Assembly (NCBI RefSeq): GCF_025061645.1
Contig: NZ_JANYMP010000002.1
Coordinates: 746,494-810,493 of the forward strand
Origin: Umezawaea endophytica
GTDB taxonomy: Bacteria > Actinomycetota > Actinomycetes > Mycobacteriales > Pseudonocardiaceae
DNA: 64,000 bases
Direction of reading: 5' to 3'
Shown: positions 21,040 to 29,101 of the stretch, piece after piece
Position numbering within the stretch: the first letter of the stretch is position 1
How the letters are laid out: each line of letters begins with the position of its first letter
Notes under the pieces: generated by a model
Databases searched by the model: none
Seen by the model: the letters and a program-made list of their open reading frames with translations, nothing else
Told to the model about the DNA's origin: nothing
Program-made: the position numbers and the translations under genes

Positions 21040-21074
21040 GCGCATCGACGACCACTGAGGTCGTCGATGCGCCC
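21040..21074 (-). terminator. Intrinsic terminator of rtcB
   Basis: A perfect 15-bp stem (21040-21054 with 21060-21074) around a 5-base loop, 14 bases past the rtcB stop; reading the minus strand, it is followed by CTTTT, a short U-tract. Confidence 0.85.
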
Positions 21075-21088
21075 GTCGCGCACCGTGT

Positions 21089-22267
21089 TCAGCCCTTCAC
21101 GCAAACAACCTGCTTCAGCTTCGCCACGACCTCGACGAGGTCCGACTGGGAGGCGATGACCTTCTCCACGTCCTTGTAGGCACCGGGGATCTCATCCACC
21201 ACCCCGGCGTCCTTCCGGCACTCGACCCCGGCCGTCTGCTCGGCGAGATCCTTGGCGGTGAACAACTTCTTCGCCTTGGTCCGCGACATCTTCCGCCCGG
21301 CGCCGTGCGACGCGGACAGGAACGACTCGGGATTCCCCAAGCCGCGCACGACGTAGGAGCCCGTGCCCATCGAGCCGGGGATGATCCCCAACTCGCCGAG
21401 CCCGGCCCGGATCGCGCCCTTGCGCGTCACCAGGACGTCCTCGCCGAAGTGCGTCTCCTCCGCGACGTAGTTGTGGTGGCAACTGATCGGCTCGTCGAAC
21501 CGCACCCGCTCGAACTCGCCGCGCAGCACGTCGCACACCAGGCGCAGCATCACCGACCGGTTCCGCCGCGCGTAGTCCTGCGCCCAGTACAGGTCGTGCC
21601 GGTAGGCGGCCATCTCCGGCGTCCCGGCCAGGAACACCGCGAGGTCCGGATCGGGCAGCTCGGCGTTGTGCGCCAGCTTCCGCGCCACCGAGATGTGGTG
21701 CTGCGCCAGCTCGTTGCCGATGTTGCGCGACCCGGAGTGCAGCATCACCCAGACCTGCTGGTCGGTGTCCAGGCACACCTCGAGGAAGTGGTTGCCCCCG
21801 CCCAGCGTCCCGATCTGCCGCAACGCCTTCTCCGCACGGGCGTGCACAGCGGGAGTCAGGTCCTCGAAGCCGCGCCAGAACGCCTTCCAGTCGCCTGCGT
21901 CGCCGTCGCCGAACGCGGGCTCGTCGTGCTGCTGGAACCCGACGGGCACGGCGGCCTCGATCCGGTTCCGCAGGGACCGCAGGCTGTCCGGCAGGTCCGA
22001 CGCCGTCAACGACGTCCGCACGGCCGTCATCCCGCACCCGATGTCGACGCCGACGGCGGCGGGCGACACGGCGTCGCGGAGCGCGATGACGGACCCCACG
22101 GTCGCCCCGCGCCCGTAGTGCACGTCCGGCATCACGGCGACGTGCTTGACCGCCCACGGCAGCGCGGAGATGTTCCGCAACTGCCGCATCGCCTGCTCCT
22201 CGACCTCCTCAGGTCGAGTCCACAAGCGAATGTCCACCCCGTCGCCGGGGATCGTGATGGGTGCCAT
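21089..22267 (-). CDS. rtcB: RNA-splicing ligase RtcB
   Basis: A 392-residue GTP- and Mn2+-dependent ligase that joins 2',3'-cyclic-phosphate or 3'-phosphate RNA ends to 5'-OH ends. Metal ligands appear as Asp75 and Cys78 in GVDIGCGM, His160 in GGGNHFLEV and His177 in HSGSRN; the guanylylated histidine is His321 in SHGAGRKM. No RtcA cyclase or archease is encoded here. It lies 51 bases downstream of, and parallel to, a DrrB-like permease gene and may be read through from it. Confidence 0.95.
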   Translation of the reverse strand: MAPITIPGDGVDIRLWTRPEEVEEQAMRQLRNISALPWAVKHVAVMPDVHYGRGATVGSVIALRDAVSPAAVGVDIGCGMTAVRTSLTASDLPDSLRSLRNRIEAAVPVGFQQHDEPAFGDGDAGDWKAFWRGFEDLTPAVHARAEKALRQIGTLGGGNHFLEVCLDTDQQVWVMLHSGSRNIGNELAQHHISVARKLAHNAELPDPDLAVFLAGTPEMAAYRHDLYWAQDYARRNRSVMLRLVCDVLRGEFERVRFDEPISCHHNYVAEETHFGEDVLVTRKGAIRAGLGELGIIPGSMGTGSYVVRGLGNPESFLSASHGAGRKMSRTKAKKLFTAKDLAEQTAGVECRKDAGVVDEIPGAYKDVEKVIASQSDLVEVVAKLKQVVCVKG

Positions 22268-22318
22268 GGACCAAGGCTAGGTGGTGATTTCCTTACCGCC
22301 TAACGACTTTGCCCTCAC

Positions 22319-23122
22319 TCAGCGGCTCACGGCCTTCCGGTACTGCCGGATCGCCAGCGGGATGAACACGGCCAGGATCACCAGGCTCCACAGCACCGAC
22401 GCCAGCACGGGGTGCCGCAACGGCCACACGTCCGGCGCCGGGAAACCGGGACTGGTGTTGCCGAACAGCTCCCGAGCGGCCTGCGTGACGGCCGAGATCG
22501 GGTTCCACTCGGCGAAGGCCTTCAACGGCCCCGGCAGGTTCGTGGTCCCCACGAACGTGTTGGCGATGAACGTCAACGGGAAGATCACGATGAACGAGGC
22601 GTTGTTCACGACCTCCGGCGACCGCACGGCGAGCCCCACCACGGCCATCCCCCACGAGATCGCGTAGGCGAACAGCAGCATCACCCCGAAGCCCGCCAAC
22701 GCCTCCAGGAACGACGAGTGGATCCGCCACCCGACGATCAGGCCCGTCACCGACATCACCACGATGACGATCACGTTGTTGAGCAGGTCGCTGGTGGTCC
22801 TGCCGATCAGCACGGCGGACCGGGCCATCGGCAGCGACCGGAACCGGTCGATGATCCCCTTCTGCATGTCCTCGGCCAGCCCGGTGCCGGTGATGGTCGC
22901 CCCGAACACCACGGTCTGGGCGAAGATCCCGGCCATCAGGAACTCCCGGTAGTTCATGCCGGGGATCTCGATGGCGCTGCCGAACACGTACGCGAACAGC
23001 AGCACGAACATGATCGGCGACAGGGTCGCGAACACGATGAGGTCCGGCACCCGCTTCACCTTGATCAGGTTCCGCTTGGCGACGACCGCCCCGTCCGCCA
23101 ACGCCTCGACGAACCCGTTCAC
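22319..23122 (-). CDS. ABC-2 type permease (DrrB-like), pair 1
   Basis: A 267-residue membrane protein with about six helices (for example LIVFATLSPIMFVLLFAYVF). It carries the ABC-2 signature region MQKGIIDRFRSLPMAR and the E-W-N-P-I loop typical of drug/lipid exporters. The GTG start at 23122 overlaps the ATPase stop in GTGA (23119-23122). With the ATPase it would form a homodimeric-type exporter; the substrate is unknown. It is paralogous to the permease at 24226-25071. Confidence 0.88.
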   Translation of the reverse strand: MNGFVEALADGAVVAKRNLIKVKRVPDLIVFATLSPIMFVLLFAYVFGSAIEIPGMNYREFLMAGIFAQTVVFGATITGTGLAEDMQKGIIDRFRSLPMARSAVLIGRTTSDLLNNVIVIVVMSVTGLIVGWRIHSSFLEALAGFGVMLLFAYAISWGMAVVGLAVRSPEVVNNASFIVIFPLTFIANTFVGTTNLPGPLKAFAEWNPISAVTQAARELFGNTSPGFPAPDVWPLRHPVLASVLWSLVILAVFIPLAIRQYRKAVSR

Positions 23123-24090
23123 GCCCCACGCTCCTCTTCGCTCTTCTCGTCCTCGGCCGAGTGGCCGGTCAACGTCAGGAACACGTCGTCCAACGTCGGC
23201 CGTCGCAGGCCGATGTCCAGCACCTTGACCGCGTCGGCGTCGAGCAGCCGCACGGCCTCCACGAGCAGGTCCGCCCCACCCGACACGGGCACCACCACGT
23301 GGTGGCTCCGCTCGTCCACGGAGATCTCCGCGATGGCGAGCGGGCCGAGCGCGGCTCGGGTCGCCGCCACGTCGCGGGCCGAGGCCACGGTCAGCTCCAG
23401 CCGCTCCCCGCCGACCTGGGCCTTGAGCTGGTCCGACGTGCCCTCGGCGATCACCCGGCCGTGGTCGATCACGGCGATCTGGTCGGCCAGCCGGTCGGCC
23501 TCCTCCAGGTACTGGGTGGTCAGCAGCACCGTCGTGCCGCCCGCGACCAGTTCCTCGATCACGTCCCACATGCCCAGCCTGCTGCGCGGGTCCAGCCCGG
23601 TCGTCGGCTCGTCCAGGAACAGCACCACGGGTTTGGCCACCAGCGCCGCGGCGAGGTCCAGGCGCCGCCGCATCCCGCCGGAGTACCCCTTCACCTGCCG
23701 GTCCGCGGCGTCGACGAGGTCGAAGCGCTCCAGCAGTTCCCGCGCCCGGTCCCGGCTCGGCTGGCGCCCCAGGTGGTACAGCCGCCCCACCATGTCCAGG
23801 TTCTCGAACCCCGTCAGCGTCTCGTCGACGGCCGCGTACTGACCGGACAGCCCGATCCGCTTCCGCAGCTCCCGCGCGTCCTTCACGACGTCGAGCCCCG
23901 CCACGGCGGCGCGGCCCGAGTCGAACTCCAACAGCGTGGTCAACACCCGCACCGCTGTCGTCTTGCCCGCGCCGTTGGGACCGAGCAACCCCATGATGCT
24001 GCCCTCGGGCACCACCAGGTCGAGCCCGTCCAGTGCGACGACGGACCCGTACTTCTTGACCAGCCCTTCGGCCACGATCGCGTCTGCCAT
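23119..24090 (-). CDS. ABC exporter ATPase (DrrA-like), pair 1
   Basis: A 323-residue nucleotide-binding protein of the daunorubicin-resistance type. Walker A is GPNGAGKTT, signature YSGGMRRRLDL, Walker B VVLFLDEPTTGLDP, then the H-loop TTQYLEEA; the last 90 residues form the DrrA-type tail ending in LDDVFLTLTG. ATG 24090 starts the homology and has only a weak ribosome site. No regulator gene accompanies this pair. Confidence 0.9.
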   Translation of the reverse strand: MADAIVAEGLVKKYGSVVALDGLDLVVPEGSIMGLLGPNGAGKTTAVRVLTTLLEFDSGRAAVAGLDVVKDARELRKRIGLSGQYAAVDETLTGFENLDMVGRLYHLGRQPSRDRARELLERFDLVDAADRQVKGYSGGMRRRLDLAAALVAKPVVLFLDEPTTGLDPRSRLGMWDVIEELVAGGTTVLLTTQYLEEADRLADQIAVIDHGRVIAEGTSDQLKAQVGGERLELTVASARDVAATRAALGPLAIAEISVDERSHHVVVPVSGGADLLVEAVRLLDADAVKVLDIGLRRPTLDDVFLTLTGHSAEDEKSEEERGA

Positions 24091-24165
24091 GCGCACATGA
24101 TGCGTCGGAGCACCGACAATTTCGCCCGGTTTGTTCCCACGACACCCTGACCAGGTGATGAACGG

Positions 24166-24208
24166 CCGTAGCCGTCGAACCGGCACGGGACCGGTTCGAC
24201 GGCTACGG
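24166..24208 (-). terminator. Strong hairpin separating the two ABC operons
   Basis: A perfect 18-bp stem (24166-24183 with 24191-24208) with a 7-base loop, 17 bases past the stop of permease pair 2. It separates the second exporter operon from the first, so they are probably not one transcript. Confidence 0.85.
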
Positions 24209-24225
24209 GGTGGGATCGGGGCAGG

Positions 24226-25071
24226 TCAGCTCATGCTGCGGTACCGGCGGACGGACAGCGGCCAGAACACCGCGATGATCGCCAACGGCCACACCACGGC
24301 CATCACCATCGGGTGCGTGGACACCCACGAGTCACCCGGCCAGCCGGGGTTCCCGAACAGCTCCCGGATCGCGCCGACCGTGGCCGACAGCGGGTTCCAC
24401 TCGGAGATGGTCCCCAGCCACTCGGGCATCATCTGCGGCGACACGAACGTGTCCGAGAACATCGTCAGCGGCAGCAGCACCGTCCACACGACCGAGGTGT
24501 TCTCCGGCTTGATGATCAGCCCGAGGAAGATCCCCAGCCAGATCATCGCGACCCGCAGCAGCATCAGCAGCCCGAACGCGATGAGCACGTTGCCGAACCC
24601 GAGGTGCCAGGTCCAGCCGACCGCGACGCCGCACAGCATCAGCACCACGATGTCGAGCGTCGAGTTCAGCAGGTCCGCGATGCTGCGACCCGCCAGGTAC
24701 CCCGCTCGGGACATCGGCATGGTCCGGAACCTGTTGTTGACGCCCCGGTTCGTGTCCTCGGCGATGGCCACCAGCGTGACGCCGACGCCGAGCACGATGC
24801 TCTGCCCGAACAGGCCGGGCATCAGGAACTCCCGGTAGTTCCAGCCGCCGACGACCATGACCGCGTTGCCGAACACGTAGCCGAAGATCAGGATCGAGAC
24901 GACCGGGTACATGACGCTGCTGAAGAGCCGGACGGGTTGCCGGATCCAGTGGATGAGGTCGCGGGACGCGACGTTCCACGAGTCGCTGATGAGCCACCGG
25001 AGCCGTTGGAGGACGCTGCGCGGCGCCCTCGGCATCGGCGCCGGGGTGATGGGGGGCAGGGTCAGGCTCAC
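24226..25071 (-). CDS. ABC-2 type permease (DrrB-like), pair 2
   Basis: A 281-residue permease with about six membrane helices, following a Pro-rich start. It keeps the landmarks of pair 1: FGYVFGNAVMV, NRGVNNRFRTMPMSRAGY and SEWNPLSA. The GTG start (25071) overlaps the ATPase stop in GTGA (25068-25071). Expression is probably controlled by the divergent TetR gene through the site at 26053-26067. Substrate unknown; drug or lipid export is inferred from family only. Confidence 0.88.
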   Translation of the reverse strand: MSLTLPPITPAPMPRAPRSVLQRLRWLISDSWNVASRDLIHWIRQPVRLFSSVMYPVVSILIFGYVFGNAVMVVGGWNYREFLMPGLFGQSIVLGVGVTLVAIAEDTNRGVNNRFRTMPMSRAGYLAGRSIADLLNSTLDIVVLMLCGVAVGWTWHLGFGNVLIAFGLLMLLRVAMIWLGIFLGLIIKPENTSVVWTVLLPLTMFSDTFVSPQMMPEWLGTISEWNPLSATVGAIRELFGNPGWPGDSWVSTHPMVMAVVWPLAIIAVFWPLSVRRYRSMS

Positions 25072-26027
25072 GATGCTTCCTCCCCTTCGAGGTCCTGGCC
25101 GGTCAGCAGGAGGAACACCTCGTCGAGGGTCGCCCTGCGCAGCGTGACGTCCTCCGCGTCGATCCCCGCGGCGTGCAGGGCTCGGGTGACGTCGGTGAGC
25201 GCGTGCTGCCGGTTGGTGACGGCCGCGCTGACCCGGTTCTCGGCGGGGGTGGTCTGGAGCCTGCCGCCAGCGGTCCGCGCCATCACGCCCGCCGCGGCCG
25301 GGATCTCGGCGATGTTGCGGACGGTGACGTCGATCCAGTCGCCGCCGGTGCGGGCCTTCAGCTCGTCCGGCGTGCCGCTGGCGATCTCGCGACCGCCGTC
25401 CATCAGCACGATCTGGTCGGCGAGCTGGTCCGCCTCGTCCAGGAGTTGGGTCGTGAGCAGCACGGTCGTGCCGCCCAGTGCCAGCGCGCGGACGGCCGAC
25501 CACATCTCGATGCGGTTGCGGGGGTCCAGGCCCGCTGTCGGTTCGTCGAGGAACATGACGCTGGGCGCCGTGATGAAACTCGACGCGAGGTCCAGTCGGC
25601 GGCGCATACCGCCGGAGTAGTGCTTGACCTGCTTGCTGCCAGCGGCCGTGAGGCCGAACTGCTCCAGCAGCTCGTCCGCGCGACGCCGCGCGTTGGCCGC
25701 GCTCAGGTGGTAGAGCCTGCCCCAGAGCGCGAGGTTCTCGCGTCCGGTGAGGATGTCGTCGACGGTGGACTGCTGCCCGATCATGCCGATGTGGTTGCGG
25801 ACCTCCGCTGCTTGTCGTGCGACGTCGAATCCGTTGACCGTGGCGCGGCCCCCGTCGGGTCGCATGAGGGTGGACAGGATGCGGAGCACCGTCGTCTTCC
25901 CTGCGCCGTTCGGGCCGAGCAGCCCGCACACCGTTCCCGCTGGGACCGACAGGTCGAATCCGTCCAGTGCGTAGTACCCGCCGAACCGCTTGCGGAGGCC
26001 TTCAGCGAAGAGAACAGGTGAGCTCAC
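25068..26027 (-). CDS. ABC exporter ATPase (DrrA-like), pair 2
   Basis: A 319-residue ATPase with Walker A GPNGAGKTT, signature YSGGMRRRLDL, Walker B VMFLDEPTAGLDP and a C-terminal DrrA tail (LDEVFLLLTG). GTG 26027 is preceded by AGGAGG at 26033-26038, five bases away. It is the first gene of a two-gene operon with the permease, transcribed from a near-consensus promoter just upstream that faces the TetR gene. Confidence 0.91.
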   Translation of the reverse strand: MSSPVLFAEGLRKRFGGYYALDGFDLSVPAGTVCGLLGPNGAGKTTVLRILSTLMRPDGGRATVNGFDVARQAAEVRNHIGMIGQQSTVDDILTGRENLALWGRLYHLSAANARRRADELLEQFGLTAAGSKQVKHYSGGMRRRLDLASSFITAPSVMFLDEPTAGLDPRNRIEMWSAVRALALGGTTVLLTTQLLDEADQLADQIVLMDGGREIASGTPDELKARTGGDWIDVTVRNIAEIPAAAGVMARTAGGRLQTTPAENRVSAAVTNRQHALTDVTRALHAAGIDAEDVTLRRATLDEVFLLLTGQDLEGEEAS

Positions 26028-26052
26028 GACAACCTCCTAAACTGTGTATGTC

Positions 26053-26067
26053 GTACACCCTGTGTAC
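26053..26067. promoter_or_regulatory. Putative TetR operator
   Basis: GTACAC-CCT-GTGTAC is a perfect inverted repeat lying directly downstream of the ABC operon's -10 box, inside the 86-base gap between the ABC and TetR genes. A wider pair, AACTGT at 26040 and ACAGTT ending at 26080, brackets it. Position and symmetry fit binding by a TetR dimer that would block both genes. Confidence 0.65.
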
Positions 26068-26097
26068 TGTATAGACAGTTCGGTGCCCCTGTGTCAA
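26068..26097 (-). promoter_or_regulatory. Promoter of ABC pair 2 operon
   Basis: On the minus strand TTGACA (26092-26097) and TATACA (26068-26073) are 18 bases apart, close to the vegetative sigma consensus. The start would fall within the inverted repeat at 26053-26067. Confidence 0.7.
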
Positions 26098-26113
26098 GGT
26101 GGAAGGAGTCGAG

Positions 26114-26989
26114 GTGGTCCTGGAAGCGGGTGATCCCGAGCGCAGCGTCGAGCTGCTCTGGGGCGACAAGCCCCTGCCCGGTCGCGGGCCCAAACCCGCG
26201 CTGACCTTGGACGGCGTCGTCGCCGCGGCCGTCGAGGTCGCCGACGAGGAGGGGTTGTCCGCGCTGTCCATGCGGCGGGTCGCGGAGAAGGTCGGCTTCA
26301 CCACCATGTCGCTGTACCGGTACGTGCCCGGCAAGGCCGAGCTGCTGGACCTCATGCAGGACGCCGTCGCGGCCGAGATCGTCCTGCCCGACCGCGGCCT
26401 CGACTGGCGCGAGGGACTCACGTTCTCCGCCCGGCAGGACTGGGAGCTCTACCAGCGGCACCCGTGGATGGTGCAGGTCACGTCCACGCGGAGCGTGCCG
26501 GGGCCGCACTACATGGCCGAGTTGGAGGCCCGGCTGCGGGTGCTGGAGCGCACCGGCCTCAGCGGCCGCGAGACCATGGCCGTCGCCAACCTCGTCTCCC
26601 AGTACGTCGAGGGCGCCGCCCGCCGCGCCGCGGAGGCGCAGCAGGCGGAGCGCACCACCGGCGTGAGCATGGAGGAGTGGTGGAGCTCGCGGGTCTCGCT
26701 GTGGGGCCACCTGACGGAGGACCGCTACCCGACGCTGGCCCGCGTGTGGATGGCGGGCGGGTACGACGGGATGGTGGACGACTTCGAGTTCGGGCTGCGG
26801 CGGGTGCTGGACGGCATCGCGGTGCTCGTCCAGGGGCGTGATGAAACCCCGGATCGTGATGAAACTGCGGCGGGTTGCGTCACGTGCGGTCGGCCGGTCG
26901 AGAAGCCGGCCACCGGACGGCCGAAGGAGTACTGCTCACGGGCGTGCCAGCAGAAGGCGTACCGGGCTCGGCAGGCGTCAGGACAGTAG
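26114..26989 (+). CDS. TetR-family regulator with C-terminal Cys4 motif
   Basis: A 291-residue regulator. The helix-turn-helix (about 30-75) has LSMRRVAEKVGFTTMSLYRY; the middle is a TetR_C domain as in tetracycline/drug regulators. The end is unusual: Cys255-x2-Cys258, then Cys274-x3-Cys278 within EYCSRACQQKAYR, which resembles a small zinc-binding tail. AAGGAG (26103-26108) supports GTG 26114 over GTG 26099. It diverges from the DrrAB-like operon, its likely target, and overlaps the convergent HNH gene by 12 bases. Confidence 0.87.
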   Translation: MVLEAGDPERSVELLWGDKPLPGRGPKPALTLDGVVAAAVEVADEEGLSALSMRRVAEKVGFTTMSLYRYVPGKAELLDLMQDAVAAEIVLPDRGLDWREGLTFSARQDWELYQRHPWMVQVTSTRSVPGPHYMAELEARLRVLERTGLSGRETMAVANLVSQYVEGAARRAAEAQQAERTTGVSMEEWWSSRVSLWGHLTEDRYPTLARVWMAGGYDGMVDDFEFGLRRVLDGIAVLVQGRDETPDRDETAAGCVTCGRPVEKPATGRPKEYCSRACQQKAYRARQASGQ

Positions 26990-27712
26990 GGCTTGGCGCA
27001 GTTCGGCCCTGCGCAGCAGGTCCAGCACGTGCAGGTCGTCGATCACCTTGGCCGCGCCGGGGCTCAGCGCCAGGCGCAGGAGCGACTGGCACACGTCGGC
27101 GAAGGGCTGTTCGCGCACGGTGATGACCGCTTCGCGCATGGCGCCTGGATCGTGCTCGAACGCTTCGGACCACTGCTTCAGGCACATCAGCACCACGCGG
27201 TGAGCCTGCTGGCGCCCCCTGGTCAGGGTGGGGCGGTTGAGGGCGCACACCTCGATCGTCGCGCTGCCCTTCGGGGTCAGACCGCGGTATTCGCCGAGCG
27301 TGGGTGTGAGCAGCAGGTGGTCGAACGGGTCCTCGGTCGTGGGGTCGATCAGGAGCGGACTTCCGTCGAGGTCGAGGGGGAACCGCGACCCCTTGTTGTG
27401 GCTGTTGCACGTCGAGCAGGCCAGGAGGTGGTTGAGCCAGTCGAACGTGCGCAGCGGATTGCGGGCCAGGGGCTCGAAGTGGTCGATGTCCGCCCCCTGG
27501 CTGTCACCGCAGTACATGCAGCACTCGATGCCGGGAGCCATGCCCGCGAGCACTTGCCGCAGGGACGCGTGGACGTTCTGCCGTACCGAGGTGCGCTTCC
27601 ACACGAGTCGAGCCGTCTCAGCTCTTCTCGCGGCGGCGGCGATCTCGGCTGTGAGCGGTGGAAGTCGATCGGCCAGTTCTTGATTCAACGAGGGGCGGAC
27701 GATCCGGATCAC
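26978..27712 (-). CDS. HNH endonuclease of a Septu-like pair (PtuB-like)
   Basis: A 244-residue protein with an HNH nuclease core: zinc knuckle Cys65-x2-Cys68, the catalytic block DIDHFEP (His78), Asn94 and the second knuckle Cys99-x2-Cys102 followed by NSHNKGSR. The remainder is helical and not recognised. The GTG start overlaps the stop of the upstream AAA ATPase gene in GTGA (27709-27712), so the two are made together. An ATPase followed by a small HNH protein is the layout of the Septu anti-phage system; assignment is by architecture, not by search. Confidence 0.85.
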   Translation of the reverse strand: MIRIVRPSLNQELADRLPPLTAEIAAAARRAETARLVWKRTSVRQNVHASLRQVLAGMAPGIECCMYCGDSQGADIDHFEPLARNPLRTFDWLNHLLACSTCNSHNKGSRFPLDLDGSPLLIDPTTEDPFDHLLLTPTLGEYRGLTPKGSATIEVCALNRPTLTRGRQQAHRVVLMCLKQWSEAFEHDPGAMREAVITVREQPFADVCQSLLRLALSPGAAKVIDDLHVLDLLRRAELRQALLS

Positions 27713-28980
27713 GTCTCGGTTCGCCCCAGCCGGGCTTCCACCTCACGGGCACGTGCGCTCGGGGAACTGGTGAGGGTTTCCTTCAGTTCGTCGTAGCGAC
27801 GGGTCTGCTCCTCGGTGGCGGTGCCCGAGATGACCGCGACTTCGAGGTCCACCAGTTCCGAGCGGAGTTTGACGGCCTGGTCCGAGTAGGGCGTTTCCAG
27901 GCCGAACAGTTCGGAGAGCACAGCGTCGTCGCCGCTGCCGTAGACGACTCGCTCGTACAGGTCGTCGTCCACCACCTGCGGTGCGGAGTTCTCCTGGGGG
28001 CCGGGGAGGCGGATCAGGCCGCCGGGGTCCGCGGCCTGGCAGACGTACGGGCTGTGGGTGGTGACGATGAACTGGATGTTCGGGAAGTGCGCCTTCAACC
28101 AGCCACCGATGGCCTTCTGCCACGAGACGTGGAGGTGGGCGTCGACCTCGTCGATGATGACCACGCCGGGGGCGGTGACGCTCGTGCCGTTCGTGGTGAG
28201 TTCGCCGTAGCACTCGTGGAGTTGCTTCACCAGGTCGACGACGAGCGCGACCACCGAGCGGTAGCCGTCGCTCATCTCCCTGAGCGGGAAGTGGTGTTCG
28301 CCGCCGAAGACCCAGAGCCCGTCCGAATCGACACGGTCGATCCGGTAGTGGTCCGGCAGGAGGCCATCGCCGAGCAGGTTCAAGGCGGCTCGTTTGAGCA
28401 GTGCCGCGTCGGCGTGCCCTTCAAGCTCGCGGAGGTGCTGCCTGATGAGCCAGGTGACACCTTCGGCCAGAGAGGCGTCTTCGTGGAACAGGCTGGTCAG
28501 CCTCGCCAGGACGCCTGGCTTGCCCATGAGGCGTTGAACGTCGTTCGAGCCGCCGGCAAGACGTCGAAACGGGCCGTACGCCGCGCAGAACCATCCGCGT
28601 GGTTTGAGCAACCAGGGACCGTTGTACGGCCCGCCCTTCTGCAAGTCGACCAGGAGCGAGCCCGCCCCCCAGTGGAGCTCGGCAACGCGTGGAGGGCCGA
28701 GGGGGTCCGCGAGGTGATCCACCGGCTGGGCTCCCGCGATGGCGACCGATGCCGATCCTCGGTCGCTTCCGATCGAAACCCAGTTGTCGAAATCGGGCAT
28801 CAGGGTGCGCGCCAGTCCCGGCCCGGCTATCGCCAGGGCGATGGCGCGCAAGAGAGTGGTCTTGCCGGACCCGTTGCGGCCTGCGATGACGGTCCAGCCG
28901 GGTGCGGTGAGGTCGAGGTCGACTTCGCGGGCGCCGTGGAACCCCTTGATGTTCCGCAGCGTGACCTGCGAGATGTACAT
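27709..28980 (-). CDS. AAA (RecF/OLD-like) ATPase of a Septu-like pair (PtuA-like)
   Basis: A 423-residue SMC/RecF-type ATPase. Start LRNIKGFHG, Walker A GRNGSGKTT (Lys40), signature-like MSDGYRS at 236-242, Walker B VVIIDEVDAH (Asp277, Glu278) and the H-loop TTHSPYV (His309) are seen. No TOPRIM domain is present, so it is not an OLD nuclease; nuclease activity would come from the HNH partner. An acidic/charged helix ends the protein. The pair sits between the TetR/ABC block and the uronate cluster with no mobile gene around it. Confidence 0.87.
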   Translation of the reverse strand: MYISQVTLRNIKGFHGAREVDLDLTAPGWTVIAGRNGSGKTTLLRAIALAIAGPGLARTLMPDFDNWVSIGSDRGSASVAIAGAQPVDHLADPLGPPRVAELHWGAGSLLVDLQKGGPYNGPWLLKPRGWFCAAYGPFRRLAGGSNDVQRLMGKPGVLARLTSLFHEDASLAEGVTWLIRQHLRELEGHADAALLKRAALNLLGDGLLPDHYRIDRVDSDGLWVFGGEHHFPLREMSDGYRSVVALVVDLVKQLHECYGELTTNGTSVTAPGVVIIDEVDAHLHVSWQKAIGGWLKAHFPNIQFIVTTHSPYVCQAADPGGLIRLPGPQENSAPQVVDDDLYERVVYGSGDDAVLSELFGLETPYSDQAVKLRSELVDLEVAVISGTATEEQTRRYDELKETLTSSPSARAREVEARLGRTET

Positions 28981-29060
28981 GACCTCTCCGGGTACGTCGA
29001 CGAGTCGGTTCCCGGTGACTCTAGTGGCGGCCCCTCCCGCTCACCCGGTCGAGAAAAACA

Positions 29061-29096
29061 CGGCAGGCCCCGTCTCGGGGGAACGGAGGCCTGCCG
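29061..29096 (-). terminator. Intrinsic terminator of the udh/aldehyde dehydrogenase operon
   Basis: Arms 29061-29069 and 29088-29096 (CGGCAGGCC and its complement) close an extended hairpin 5 bases after the dehydrogenase stop; on the minus strand it is followed by TGTTTTTC, a genuine U-tract. Confidence 0.85.
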
Positions 29097-29101
29097 GGGT
29101 C

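Noticed and set aside
26978-28980. Restriction-modification or OLD-nuclease assignment for the ATPase/HNH pair
   Set aside because: No methyltransferase and no TOPRIM domain are encoded; the ATPase plus HNH order fits Septu better.
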